From positions 5,349,001-5,413,000 of the forward strand of contig NZ_CP083761.1 in assembly GCF_023558375.1 (NCBI RefSeq): a DNA stretch of 64,000 nucleotides, read 5' to 3'. The position numbers and the translations under genes were made by a program. The DNA comes from Chroococcidiopsis sp. CCMEE 29 (GTDB lineage Bacteria > Cyanobacteriota > Cyanobacteriia > Cyanobacteriales > Chroococcidiopsidaceae). How positions within the stretch are numbered: position 1 is the first letter of the stretch; each line of letters opens with the position of its first letter. Below, piece by piece: positions 16,274 through 23,825 of this stretch. The notes beneath the pieces were generated by a model. The model was given only the letters and a program-made list of their open reading frames with translations. It was not told the origin of the DNA and made no database searches.

Positions 16274-17077
16274 ATGTCTAATTTATCCAATCCCTCACAA
16301 CTACATGCGCCCGCCAAAACCTTTCAGGTTGATTCCCTAGCGGTGCGTCTCTACAACCGGAAAGCCGAACTGACTCAGGACGCGGCAAAGATTGCACAAC
16401 ACTATTTGCAAAAACTCCTCACCCAACAAAGTACAGCTGCTGTAATTCTGGCAACCGGCAATTCACAAATCAAATTTCTCGAAGCCCTAATTGATTTGGG
16501 AGGTGTAGATTGGTCGCGGATCGCCCTTTTCCATCTCGATGAATATCTAGGGATTGAAGCCGATCATCCCGCTAGTTTCCGTTGCTACTTGCGCGAGCGA
16601 GTGGAGAAGTGGGTGAATCCAGGGGTGTTTCACTACATAGAAGGCGACGCGATGGAACCATTGGCTGAATGTGATCGCTACACCCAGCTTCTGTTGGCAC
16701 AGCCGATAGACCTTTGTTGCCTTGGTGTGGGAGAAAACGGACACCTAGCTTTTAATGAGCCTTCAGTGGCGGCTTTTGACGACCCCCACTATGTAAAACT
16801 GGTGAAACTGGAATTAGCAACACGCCAGCAACAGGTGAGTGAAGGTCATTTTCCTGTGCTCGAAGCTGTACCCCAATACGCTTTTACATTGACAATCCCG
16901 ATGATATGCTCCGCTCAAAAAATACTCTGCCTCGCGCCGGAAAAACGCAAAGCTGTAGCAGTGAAGGAGATGTTGCAAGGATCGATCTGCACTAATTCCC
17001 CTGCTTCAGCCCTGCGGACACAAGCTCAGGCAACGTTATTTCTGGATGCGGATTCAGCCAGCAGGCTCGATTTTTAG
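16274..17077 (+). CDS. nagB: Glucosamine-6-phosphate deaminase
   Basis: 267 residues, the family's usual size. It converts glucosamine-6-phosphate to fructose-6-phosphate and ammonia in amino-sugar catabolism. Visible motifs: the phosphate-binding ATGNSQIKFLEAL, the active-site FHLDEYLGI (Asp/Glu), GVGENGHLAFNEP with the catalytic His, and the C-terminal lid region. The first 30 residues include VRLYNRKAELTQDAAKIA. Cytoplasmic. It could be read as a 6-phosphogluconolactonase relative, but the GHLAFNEP motif favours the deaminase. The gene is monocistronic and convergent with the ABC permease. murQ, another amino-sugar recycling gene, lies 34 kb away. Confidence 0.92.
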   Translation: MSNLSNPSQLHAPAKTFQVDSLAVRLYNRKAELTQDAAKIAQHYLQKLLTQQSTAAVILATGNSQIKFLEALIDLGGVDWSRIALFHLDEYLGIEADHPASFRCYLRERVEKWVNPGVFHYIEGDAMEPLAECDRYTQLLLAQPIDLCCLGVGENGHLAFNEPSVAAFDDPHYVKLVKLELATRQQQVSEGHFPVLEAVPQYAFTLTIPMICSAQKILCLAPEKRKAVAVKEMLQGSICTNSPASALRTQAQATLFLDADSASRLDF

Positions 17078-17111
17078 CATTTCACTTGAAAAAGCGATCG
17101 CACTGGCAGAT

Positions 17112-17885
17112 TTAATATCCACCCAGTCTACCTCGCCGCTTAGTCTCGCGCTCAGCCCAACGGAACAAGAAAAGTCCCAAGGCAAAATAGGCTGCACCAT
17201 TTAATAAAGCAAGCATTAACTGAATTGGCTCGAGCATTTGCCCGCGTGCCATCAAGTCACGGAGTATTCCTGCCCCAGGTAGCATCGGCAGCAGAAACCT
17301 TAGCACCGAAAGTGGACCTACCTGAGTTTCAGCTGGCACGCTCAGCAGAAACAATAGGGCAAATTGGAAAATGCCGAGCAACTGCTGGACTCGTTTAAGC
17401 AACAAAGCTAAAGACCCCATCACAAATGCTAGACCGTAGGCACCTAGAATCACTGTTAGCAAAGGCAGCAGCAAACTAGGGGGAAAAGAAAGTTGACTCC
17501 TTGTCAGGGTGATAATAATCAGCAAAATGCTGAAGATTAAGGTCAACTGCAAAGTCAAGCTAGCTAACGCCCGCACCAAGAATACCTGCGGGGCGCTAAA
17601 TGGTGAGAGGAACAGTTGCTCTAGAGTTCCAGTTTGAGCTTCAGCTTGCAGGCCACCAGCGATATCCGTCATGATAAATAGTACTAGAGCCCAGAGGACA
17701 TATCCGATAATAATTGCATCCAGCCGATTGCCAAACTGCAAGCTTGGACCAGCAATGTAGCGAGCGCTGAGGAACAATCCATAAAAAACTGCTGTGGTGA
17801 CTATAACACCGCTGATCGCCTCAGTCGAGTAGCGGGTAAATTGAATCCAACTGCGTTTCAATTCAGCTAAGAATAGCTCAAACAT
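17112..17885 (-). CDS. ABC-2 type transporter permease
   Basis: 257 residues with six hydrophobic segments typical of ABC-2 permeases (for example about 24-46, 60-78, 107-125, 143-162, 170-190, 225-247). An EAQTGTLEQLFLSPF segment after the second helix is the coupling region seen in lipid, drug and polysaccharide exporters of this class. It overlaps the ATP-binding gene by 8 bases, so the two form one unit. The substrate cannot be read from the sequence. It sits in the cytoplasmic or thylakoid membrane. Confidence 0.9.
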   Translation of the reverse strand: MFELFLAELKRSWIQFTRYSTEAISGVIVTTAVFYGLFLSARYIAGPSLQFGNRLDAIIIGYVLWALVLFIMTDIAGGLQAEAQTGTLEQLFLSPFSAPQVFLVRALASLTLQLTLIFSILLIIITLTRSQLSFPPSLLLPLLTVILGAYGLAFVMGSLALLLKRVQQLLGIFQFALLFLLSVPAETQVGPLSVLRFLLPMLPGAGILRDLMARGQMLEPIQLMLALLNGAAYFALGLFLFRWAERETKRRGRLGGY

Positions 17886-18792
17886 TGCCTCGCACTAGTT
17901 TTAGGAAAATTTCAGTTAGGTTAGCTTGGTCTTTTTCCACCCGGACTAGGGGCAGAGGTTGGAGGATATTGAAGACTTGGTAGAGCATTTCTGGTTCTCT
18001 CAGGTAGATGGTTTTCGCCTGCACTACTCCGCCTAAAAGCTCAATTTTGCTGGTTCGATCTGGGTCCAGATAATTTTCCAACTCAATTGTGTAGGCTGTG
18101 CCAGAAAATTGCCGAATTAACTCGTCAGTTGGTTTTTCAGCAATGATTTCACCTCTATGAATAATTGCTACCCGGTCGGAGAGTTCCTCCGCAATATTTA
18201 GTTGATGAGTTGTCAGCAGGATGGCACATCCTTCCCGAGCAATTTCTCTGACTAGCAACTTCACACTCTCAGTCGCTTCGACATCGAGACCTAAAGTTGG
18301 CTCATCTAGCAGCAGGAGCCGAGGTTGATGCACCAGAGCAACAGCGATCGCCAGCTTCTGTTGCATCCCCCGTGAAAGAGTCTGAACGGTATTTCGGCGT
18401 TTTGGTAGCAGGTCAAACCGCTCTAAAAGTTCATTACCTCGCTTACGGGCAAATGAACGCGAGAGTCCCCGCAACACGCCAAAGTATTCTAGGTTTTCCT
18501 CTGGAGTTAGCCGCCAATAAAGGTTGCGGTTCCCTTCCAGCACTGCACCTAGCATTCTTAGCGCTTGTGTATCGCGATGAGGATTGCGACCAACAATTTT
18601 GACCTTGCCATCATCAGGCAAAATTAAACCAGCAATCATTTTGATCGTCGTTGTCTTGCCTGCTCCGTTGGGACCTAAGAAAGCCAGCACCTCTTTAGCT
18701 GCAATACTGAGCGATACGTCACGTACAGCTTCAATGACCTTACCCTGATAGCGGTATGTCTTTCTGAGATGATGCGCCTCCAGGACTTGCAT
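17878..18792 (-). CDS. ABC transporter ATP-binding protein
   Basis: I place the start at ATG 18790-18792 (MQVLEAHHLRKTYRYQGKVI); a TTG five codons upstream is also in frame but less likely. About 304 residues. Walker A is FLGPNGAGKTTTIKMIAG, the signature is LSRGMQQKLAIA, Walker B is LLLLDEPTLGLDVEA, and the switch His is in ILLTTHQL. The extra C-terminal region (about 220-304) is common in ABC-2 exporters of the CcmA/drug-resistance type. It powers the adjacent ABC-2 permease. Substrate unknown. Confidence 0.93.
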   Translation of the reverse strand: MQVLEAHHLRKTYRYQGKVIEAVRDVSLSIAAKEVLAFLGPNGAGKTTTIKMIAGLILPDDGKVKIVGRNPHRDTQALRMLGAVLEGNRNLYWRLTPEENLEYFGVLRGLSRSFARKRGNELLERFDLLPKRRNTVQTLSRGMQQKLAIAVALVHQPRLLLLDEPTLGLDVEATESVKLLVREIAREGCAILLTTHQLNIAEELSDRVAIIHRGEIIAEKPTDELIRQFSGTAYTIELENYLDPDRTSKIELLGGVVQAKTIYLREPEMLYQVFNILQPLPLVRVEKDQANLTEIFLKLVRGNV

Positions 18793-18916
18793 GAAATTTC
18801 CCGTCAATTAATTAATTCCTCTCTTGAGTGGTCACTGGACACACTTACTCTTTAATATCTCATTTGTGCAGTGGACATGGACAATCGACGCAGTTATGGT
18901 TCCTGGAGCGAGCTAC

Positions 18917-20188
18917 CTAATCACCGAGTTTTTTACAGAAGGAATTACTCCTCATTGCCAATAGCGCCGTACCATAAGCAGCTGTTGCGTGAAGTGAAAT
19001 AATTGGCACTTGCAAATGACGCTCGCGAATCCTAGCCCAAACCAAGTTTTTCGCCCCACCCCCAGACGTGTAAACGCAGGTTAAAGGAGTAGCACCTAGC
19101 TGTTGCAGGAGGTGGTACCCTCGCGCTTCTATCCGGGCGATACTTTCTAACAAACCATGCAGAAATTCCACTGGCTCATCTGGACGTGGTTCTAGGCGCG
19201 GTGGTAGCTGGGAATCATTAATCGGAAAGCGATCGCCTGGTTGCAGTAATGGATAATAATCCAGCTGACTTGCTTTCGAGCCATCAATTTGTTCACTCAG
19301 CTCTTCTAGCTGAGTCTGAGTGAAGAATTGCCGCAACACTGCTCCGCCAGTATTAGAAGCACCCCCAGTTAACCACAAATCCCCCAGCCGATGACTGTAA
19401 ATACCGTACTTAGCATCCTCTACACGAGTATGACTTAACAGCTTTAGTACCAGCGTAGAGCCAAGAGAAGTCACAGCTTCACCAGGCGATCGCGCTCCAC
19501 TGGCAAGAAACGCCGCAATACTATCAGTCGTGCCAGCACAGACAAGGCAGTCTCGCCGTAACCCAAACCGCTGGGCAATCTCTGCTGTGACCTCTCCAAT
19601 TGGAGTCCCAGGAACCAGGATTTTAGGCAACAAATCTGCCCAGGGCAACTGTGTCAACCAAGCAGGATAGCATAACTGCTCAATGTCATAACCCAGTTTC
19701 AAAGCATTGTGATAATCACTAATACCCAGTTGACCATGCAGCAGAAAAGCTATCCAGTCAGCTTGATGGAGAAAATATCGAGCTTTGTTAAACGAGGGTA
19801 GCTGGGTCATCCATAGCAGCTTAGCAAGGCTGGATGTTGCGCTCAATACCGTGTGGTTTGGCGGTGCTATTGCCCTTACTCTGTCCATTACTGCCACAGA
19901 GCGAGCATCGTTGTAAAGTAGGGGTGCATCTATCGGATTACCAACAGCATCGCACAGCAAGACAGTTGAGGAAGTCCCATCGATGGCGATCGCCCTGATT
20001 TCCTGGCGTACTTCTAAGGGAATTTGCTCAATTAGGCAAAATAAAGCTGTCTGCCAGCCAGTTGGCATAACTTCGGATTGTGACGCCTCAAAAGCATAAT
20101 CTGCCTTCGCTAGGATACTCGCTTCATTATTAATGACTACGGATCGGGCACCAGAGGTGCCAAAATCAAAGCCAAGATAGAGATTCAT
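18917..20188 (-). CDS. FGGY-family carbohydrate kinase
   Basis: 423 residues, somewhat short for the family (about 480-500). The N-terminus LGFDFGTSGARSVVINN is the phosphate-binding motif of actin-like sugar kinases. CAGTTDSIAAFLASGA and SLGSTLVLKLL mark the hinge, and YTSGGGAKNLVWARI is the C-terminal FGGY signature region. It phosphorylates a sugar or polyol with ATP. Relatives include xylulokinase and a plant/cyanobacterial group described as D-ribulose or xylulose kinases; the sequence alone does not choose between them. Cytoplasmic, apparently monocistronic, divergent from psaM. Confidence 0.88.
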   Translation of the reverse strand: MNLYLGFDFGTSGARSVVINNEASILAKADYAFEASQSEVMPTGWQTALFCLIEQIPLEVRQEIRAIAIDGTSSTVLLCDAVGNPIDAPLLYNDARSVAVMDRVRAIAPPNHTVLSATSSLAKLLWMTQLPSFNKARYFLHQADWIAFLLHGQLGISDYHNALKLGYDIEQLCYPAWLTQLPWADLLPKILVPGTPIGEVTAEIAQRFGLRRDCLVCAGTTDSIAAFLASGARSPGEAVTSLGSTLVLKLLSHTRVEDAKYGIYSHRLGDLWLTGGASNTGGAVLRQFFTQTQLEELSEQIDGSKASQLDYYPLLQPGDRFPINDSQLPPRLEPRPDEPVEFLHGLLESIARIEARGYHLLQQLGATPLTCVYTSGGGAKNLVWARIRERHLQVPIISLHATAAYGTALLAMRSNSFCKKLGD

Positions 20189-20291
20189 CTTTTGTTTAAT
20201 CTTGTAACAAGTTATGCTACTACTTAGGCAATTTAGTCGAAAGTAGTGAACGATCTGCTAAAAATACTTTGAGATTAGGAGGTTTCAAACC

Positions 20292-20387
20292 ATGTCTATA
20301 TCCGATGTTCAAGTGTATATTGCCCTCTTGGTAGCGCTGATTCCGGCCGTTTTTGCCTTTCGGCTTGCTACCGAACTTTATAAGTAA
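20292..20387 (+). CDS. psaM: Photosystem I reaction centre subunit XII (PsaM)
   Basis: 31 residues from ATG 20292 to TAA 20385-20387, too short for routine gene calling. The peptide MSISDVQVYIALLVALIPAV followed by FAFRLATELYK is a near-perfect PsaM: one membrane helix (about 7-24) with the conserved FRLATELY end. AGGAGG lies 9 bases upstream. PsaM helps trimer formation and stabilises PSI in the thylakoid membrane. Directly after the stop, an inverted repeat (GGCGATCGCG / CGCGATTGCC, one mismatch) at 20388-20410 may end transcription and includes a HIP1 octamer. Confidence 0.97.
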   Translation: MSISDVQVYIALLVALIPAVFAFRLATELYK

Positions 20388-20871
20388 GGCGATCGCGTAA
20401 CGCGATTGCCAACCTGTCCTGGCAGTGAACGGCGAAGTTTCCTGGCAATAACCACGGCTTGGACTGCAACGTAAGTAGTTTAATGCTGTAAATTGTCTGG
20501 TAGCAACGCCGTAAAACTGCCAGTATTAATTCTTAGTTGCCGCTAGCACAAACTACACAAATTTAGCAGTATCTAGCTGGGGGGTTGCAGCTAAATCTTC
20601 TCTGTGAAAATAAGCAAGTGCTATTTCATTTAGGATTAGGCTATTTGGCTGTCGTAGTAGATAAATATCCTAGTTGCAACAAATTAAATTTTGCGTAAAA
20701 TTACGGTTAGACACATAGGAGAGTAGCAGTAAGTTTTGTGTCGCGCTATCTTGAGATATCGGATGGTAAGGCATTTTATCTTTATAGCTGAAGTGTTTAC
20801 GCTAGTAATCTGCAACAATCCGAGTTTTGTAGCTTGCAACCAACTCTTTATCAAGCAGCTTTTCAGCATTT
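20388..20871. other. Intergenic region, no gene seen
   Basis: After the psaM hairpin the region is moderately AT-rich. The small frames on the minus strand (for example 20684-20869) look random: no ribosome site and unusual residue content. It should hold the promoter of the gene at 20872. Confidence 0.5.
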
Positions 20872-21288
20872 ATGAACGCCACTCAACCGTCTAAACCACC
20901 CATACGACCTTTAAAATCTCGTCAGGTCGCTACTCATAACAAGAAGCAGCGCCGCCTTAGCAAGAGCCCTTACCGGCTTATGGCACTTGAAACTACAGTA
21001 AAACTAACTGTTAATGTTGTCCTCTCAGCATTAGCAGTGTCTAATCTTATGCATCTCCTACCTTATTCCTGGTCACAGCAAGAAAAGTGGCAGGAAATAA
21101 GTACAGAAGTTAAGCACTCACAAGGACGTGTCAATAATCTTAGGACAGTCTTCAGCCGCTACTTTGATCCCCAGCAAGCAGAAACTATTATGAAAGAGCA
21201 AAGCAGTCGGCTTGAGCCAGGGCAGCGTCAGATTTTTTGGCAGGATAAGCCCGCCAAAGATGCCAAAAAAGTGATAAATGGCGAGTGA
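20872..21288 (+). CDS. Small membrane protein conserved in cyanobacteria (slr1601-like)
   Basis: 138 residues: a very basic N-terminus (about 1-45, rich in Lys/Arg/Ser/Pro), one hydrophobic segment (about 45-68, TVKLTVNVVLSALAVSNLMH), then a helical periplasmic or lumenal part (LPYSWSQQEKWQEISTEVKH, SRYFDPQQAE). It resembles, from memory, the slr1601 family of unknown role, whose layout recalls a bitopic FtsL-like protein. No enzymatic motif. It ends 27 bases before the convergent TPR gene, with a hairpin of heptamer repeats between. Confidence 0.75.
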   Translation: MNATQPSKPPIRPLKSRQVATHNKKQRRLSKSPYRLMALETTVKLTVNVVLSALAVSNLMHLLPYSWSQQEKWQEISTEVKHSQGRVNNLRTVFSRYFDPQQAETIMKEQSSRLEPGQRQIFWQDKPAKDAKKVINGE

Positions 21289-21294
21289 AAGTTA

Positions 21295-21330
21295 ATTTTG
21301 GATTTTGGATTAATCTAAAATCTAAAATCG
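21295..21330. terminator. Heptamer-repeat hairpin between convergent genes
   Basis: Copies of GGATTTT on one arm (GATTTTGGATT) and AATCCAAAA-type complement on the other (AATCTAAAATC) face each other, forming an AT-rich stem of about 11 bases around 21300-21329. It lies between two genes that converge, as expected for a two-way terminator, and is built from the dispersed heptamer repeat of this genome. The right end reaches into the last codons of the TPR gene. Confidence 0.55.
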
Positions 21331-22061
21331 CCCTGACCACTCTGTTGCAGAGGACTAAGTAGCTGTTTTAACCAGGTTTTGACTTGTAGTCGCAAGCGGA
21401 TAGCTGGGTCAAAACTTGATGCACTATTTTGAGGTAGTAGAGTTAAGGCACGACGATAATCTGCTACACAGCAGTTCCAGTCGCCCCAAAGATGATAAGT
21501 CCGACCTCTTTCGGCGTAAATGTGCCCTTCTAGTTGACCTAGCAACAGAGCAATATCAAAGTTTTCAATCGCTTCTTCGTACCGTTCCAGCTCGCGTAGT
21601 GTAATACCTCGGTTAAGCCACGCCCGTACATAGCTAGGATTAAGGTCAAGCGCCTGATTGTAGTCAGCGATCGCCGCTACCAAATTGCCGCAAGCCGCGT
21701 AATAATTAGCTCGATTGTTGTAAGCTTTAGCCAACTGGGGATTGAGTTCGATTGCTTTGTTGTAATCTGCAATCGCTTGGCTTAGTTGACCACTCTGGAA
21801 ATAAATCAGTCCCCGATTGTTGTAATCAATGGCATTTTGGGGATGACGCTCAATCAGGTGGCTCAACAGAGCGATCGCCTCTGAGTAACTCCCTTGTTTC
21901 GCTTTTTCCGAAGCTGAGGAGCGTAAATAGCTATCTGGCTTGATCGATTCTAGCTCCCAGTTAGCACTACGCTGTTGTCGCGGCAATTTGTTGACTGAAA
22001 CAACTGAGCATTGCCGGTGTTTTTGATGGTCTTGAGGTGCTTTTAACGATTGGCTATTCAT
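21315..22061 (-). CDS. Tetratricopeptide repeat protein
   Basis: 248 residues. Tandem 34-residue TPR units are clear: AKQGSYSEAIALLSHLIERH, NRGLIYFQSGQLSQAIADYN, NRANYYAACGNLVAAIADYN, NRGITLRELERYEEAIENFD and RGRTYHLWGDWNCCVADYRR. About five units occupy 48-230. TPRs make protein-protein scaffolds. No signal peptide is present and the N-terminus is basic. No enzyme domain. The partner is unknown. Confidence 0.9.
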   Translation of the reverse strand: MNSQSLKAPQDHQKHRQCSVVSVNKLPRQQRSANWELESIKPDSYLRSSASEKAKQGSYSEAIALLSHLIERHPQNAIDYNNRGLIYFQSGQLSQAIADYNKAIELNPQLAKAYNNRANYYAACGNLVAAIADYNQALDLNPSYVRAWLNRGITLRELERYEEAIENFDIALLLGQLEGHIYAERGRTYHLWGDWNCCVADYRRALTLLPQNSASSFDPAIRLRLQVKTWLKQLLSPLQQSGQGDFRF

Positions 22062-22438
22062 ATCACGCTGACCGAGCCGATAGCTCTATAAATTTAACTT
22101 ATAACTTTCTTTGCCCTAGCGGGTTAGCTTTTGTGTCACTTACGAAGGTGTCTGATAATCAGAATCGCTTTTAATCAGGATGCATAGAAGATAAAGGCAA
22201 TTAAGCTGAATCGATACTTATAATGTTTTACTCTTCACACCAAGTACTTCATCCTTCGCTGGTTAAATTCCAGAAAAGTAAAGTAAATTACATTTGTGTA
22301 TTGCAGTCCAAGAGAAGGGGTGAGGGGCGTAGACGCGCAAGCGGCTTCTCGAAGAGTGGGGCGAGGGAATCTCTGACAAGTTGGTACAATGCAACAACTA
22401 CCAACCCTAAGTTTTAAAAAGTTGACGAGCATACTTTT
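22062..22438. other. Intergenic region with a GC-rich repeat
   Basis: 377 bases between divergent genes. A GC-rich repeat-like block at about 22316-22371 (GGGCGTAGACGCGCAAG-like, then CTTCTCGAAGAG, a 12-base palindrome) is of a kind scattered in cyanobacterial genomes. Small frames here have no coding character. Promoters for both neighbours should lie here. Confidence 0.45.
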
Positions 22439-22903
22439 ATGACAACTGCAACGTCCTTCCCTAATGCCCCTGACCTGTCAGCAGATGACTATCTTGTGAT
22501 TGGCCTAGCAACCTGCTTCATTAAAGAAGAAGGAGAAGTTTACGAAGTCCAAGTTATAGAACCTATTCCCTCCGCTGCTTTGGAAGCAATTGTTAAAGGT
22601 ATTCCCACCTCCTACCAAATGGCTTGTGCCACAACTTTGGGAGCTGTACTTGCTGGTGATACACTCCAAAAGCCAGAGGGTTTTCCTGAGTCGGCTCAGT
22701 TTAGTGATGAATTTGGGCAACGAGCGATCGCCGCTGCCCGCACTTACAAGCGTCGTGAGGTTGCTAGATCCCACATTCCCCAAGGCACAACCCGCCAGGA
22801 CTTTAAATACTCCACAGAGCGCAAGCGGGTGCTAAATACCAAACGAGTTGTGACAAAAGAAGACAATGTGAAACAACACGCTTATACCCATAAAGTCCTT
22901 TAG
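22439..22903 (+). CDS. Conserved cyanobacterial protein of unknown function
   Basis: 154 residues, soluble, no signal. The core APDLSADDYLVIGLATCFIK / YEVQVIEPIPSAALEAIVKG / IPTSYQMACATTLGAVLAGD is compact and well formed; the last 50 residues are very basic (YKRREVARSHIPQGTTRQDF, KRKRVLNTKRV) and may bind nucleic acid or a membrane. I recall closely similar proteins throughout cyanobacteria but no assigned role. It is followed 22 bases later by the glutathione-transferase gene on the same strand, so co-transcription is likely. Confidence 0.78.
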   Translation: MTTATSFPNAPDLSADDYLVIGLATCFIKEEGEVYEVQVIEPIPSAALEAIVKGIPTSYQMACATTLGAVLAGDTLQKPEGFPESAQFSDEFGQRAIAAARTYKRREVARSHIPQGTTRQDFKYSTERKRVLNTKRVVTKEDNVKQHAYTHKVL

Positions 22904-22925
22904 AGCTAGCTACAGATTAGACAAA

Positions 22926-23546
22926 ATGTTGAAACTTTATGGTGGTGCGCTTAGCCGTGCCTCAATTGTCCAGTGGTATTTAGAGGAACTGCAAGTCCCC
23001 TACGAATTTGTCATGTTAGATATGCAGGCTGGTGAACACAGACAGCCTGAATTTATGGCAATTAATCCGATGGGCAAAGTCCCAGCAATTGTGGATGGGG
23101 ATTTCCAGCTCTGGGAGTCTGGGGCAATTTTACTATATCTCGCCGAGAAGTATGGCAAAGACCCCTTGTCTCTAGAGCAACGCGCTATTTTGACTCAATG
23201 GGTTTTGTTTGGCAATGCTACGCTCGGTCCAGCAATTTTTGTGAAAGAGAATCTGGAGCGTGAAGCGCCTGGGTTGTTGACTGCAATTAATCAAATTCTA
23301 GCGCGGCAACCTTTCTTGCTAGGCGATCAGTTCTGTGTAGCTGATGTGGCAGTGGGGTCTTTCTTGGCTTACATTCCCATCATGCAGAAGCTAGACGTGA
23401 GTGCGTATCCAGATGTCGTGAATGAAACTAAGCAAGTGATGAGTAAGATAGACCTGAACACTTACCCAGCTGTCTTGAACTACATCAAGCAGCTGTCTGC
23501 GCGACCAGCTTTCCAGAACAGCATCGGGTCACGCTACAAGGTCTAA
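22926..23546 (+). CDS. Glutathione S-transferase family protein
   Basis: 206 residues. The N-terminal thioredoxin-like domain (1-80) has GGALSRASIVQWYLEELQVP with Ser10 or Ser13 as candidate catalytic residue, the cis-proline motif GKVPAIV, and the glutathione-binding WESGAILLYLAEKYG. The C-terminal all-helical domain (90-206) has FLLGDQFCVADVAVGSF, the N-capping box region. It conjugates or reduces substrates using glutathione in the cytoplasm. The endogenous substrate is unknown. Confidence 0.92.
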   Translation: MLKLYGGALSRASIVQWYLEELQVPYEFVMLDMQAGEHRQPEFMAINPMGKVPAIVDGDFQLWESGAILLYLAEKYGKDPLSLEQRAILTQWVLFGNATLGPAIFVKENLEREAPGLLTAINQILARQPFLLGDQFCVADVAVGSFLAYIPIMQKLDVSAYPDVVNETKQVMSKIDLNTYPAVLNYIKQLSARPAFQNSIGSRYKV

Positions 23547-23555
23547 AGCTAAAAA

Positions 23556-23582
23556 TTAGGACAGGCATCGTGCCTGTCCTAA
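23556..23582 (-). terminator. Rho-independent terminator of psbK
   Basis: A perfect 10-base stem (AGGACAGGCA / TGCCTGTCCT) at 23558-23580 with a three-base loop. On the minus strand it is followed by TAATTTTTAG, a T-run, and it lies 35 bases after the psbK stop. On the plus strand no T-run follows, so its main role is for psbK, though it may also slow the GST transcript. Confidence 0.85.
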
Positions 23583-23616
23583 AAATCCATTTAAATTATT
23601 TTATTAATCAACTGGC

Positions 23617-23754
23617 TTATCTAAAACCGATAGCTGCTTGCCAAACGAAAGCCAGCAGCAAGAAAAAGAGTGGAATCAGGGGGAGAACGTCTACTAAGGG
23701 GTCAAGGATTGAATATGCTTCCGGCAGTTTTGCTAACAACAGTGCGGCTTCCAT
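23617..23754 (-). CDS. psbK: Photosystem II reaction centre protein K (PsbK)
   Basis: 45 residues from ATG 23752-23754. The sequence [20 protein letters not shown] and then [21 protein letters not shown]-type ending (positions 25-45) is characteristic of PsbK. The short leader (MEAALLLA) is removed after a Lys-Leu-Pro-Glu-Ala-Tyr start of the mature protein. One membrane helix (about 23-41). PsbK sits at the edge of PSII near CP43 and PsbZ. The frame is open upstream to 23913 but that part is not PsbK-like, so the start at 23754 is firm. Confidence 0.97.
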   Translation of the reverse strand: MEAALLLAKLPEAYSILDPLVDVLPLIPLFFLLLAFVWQAAIGFR

Positions 23755-23825
23755 GTTTAACTTTACCTTCCTAAAACAGCTTTCAGAATTGACAAGTATC
23801 TTAACATGGTTTGTAACACTAGAAA

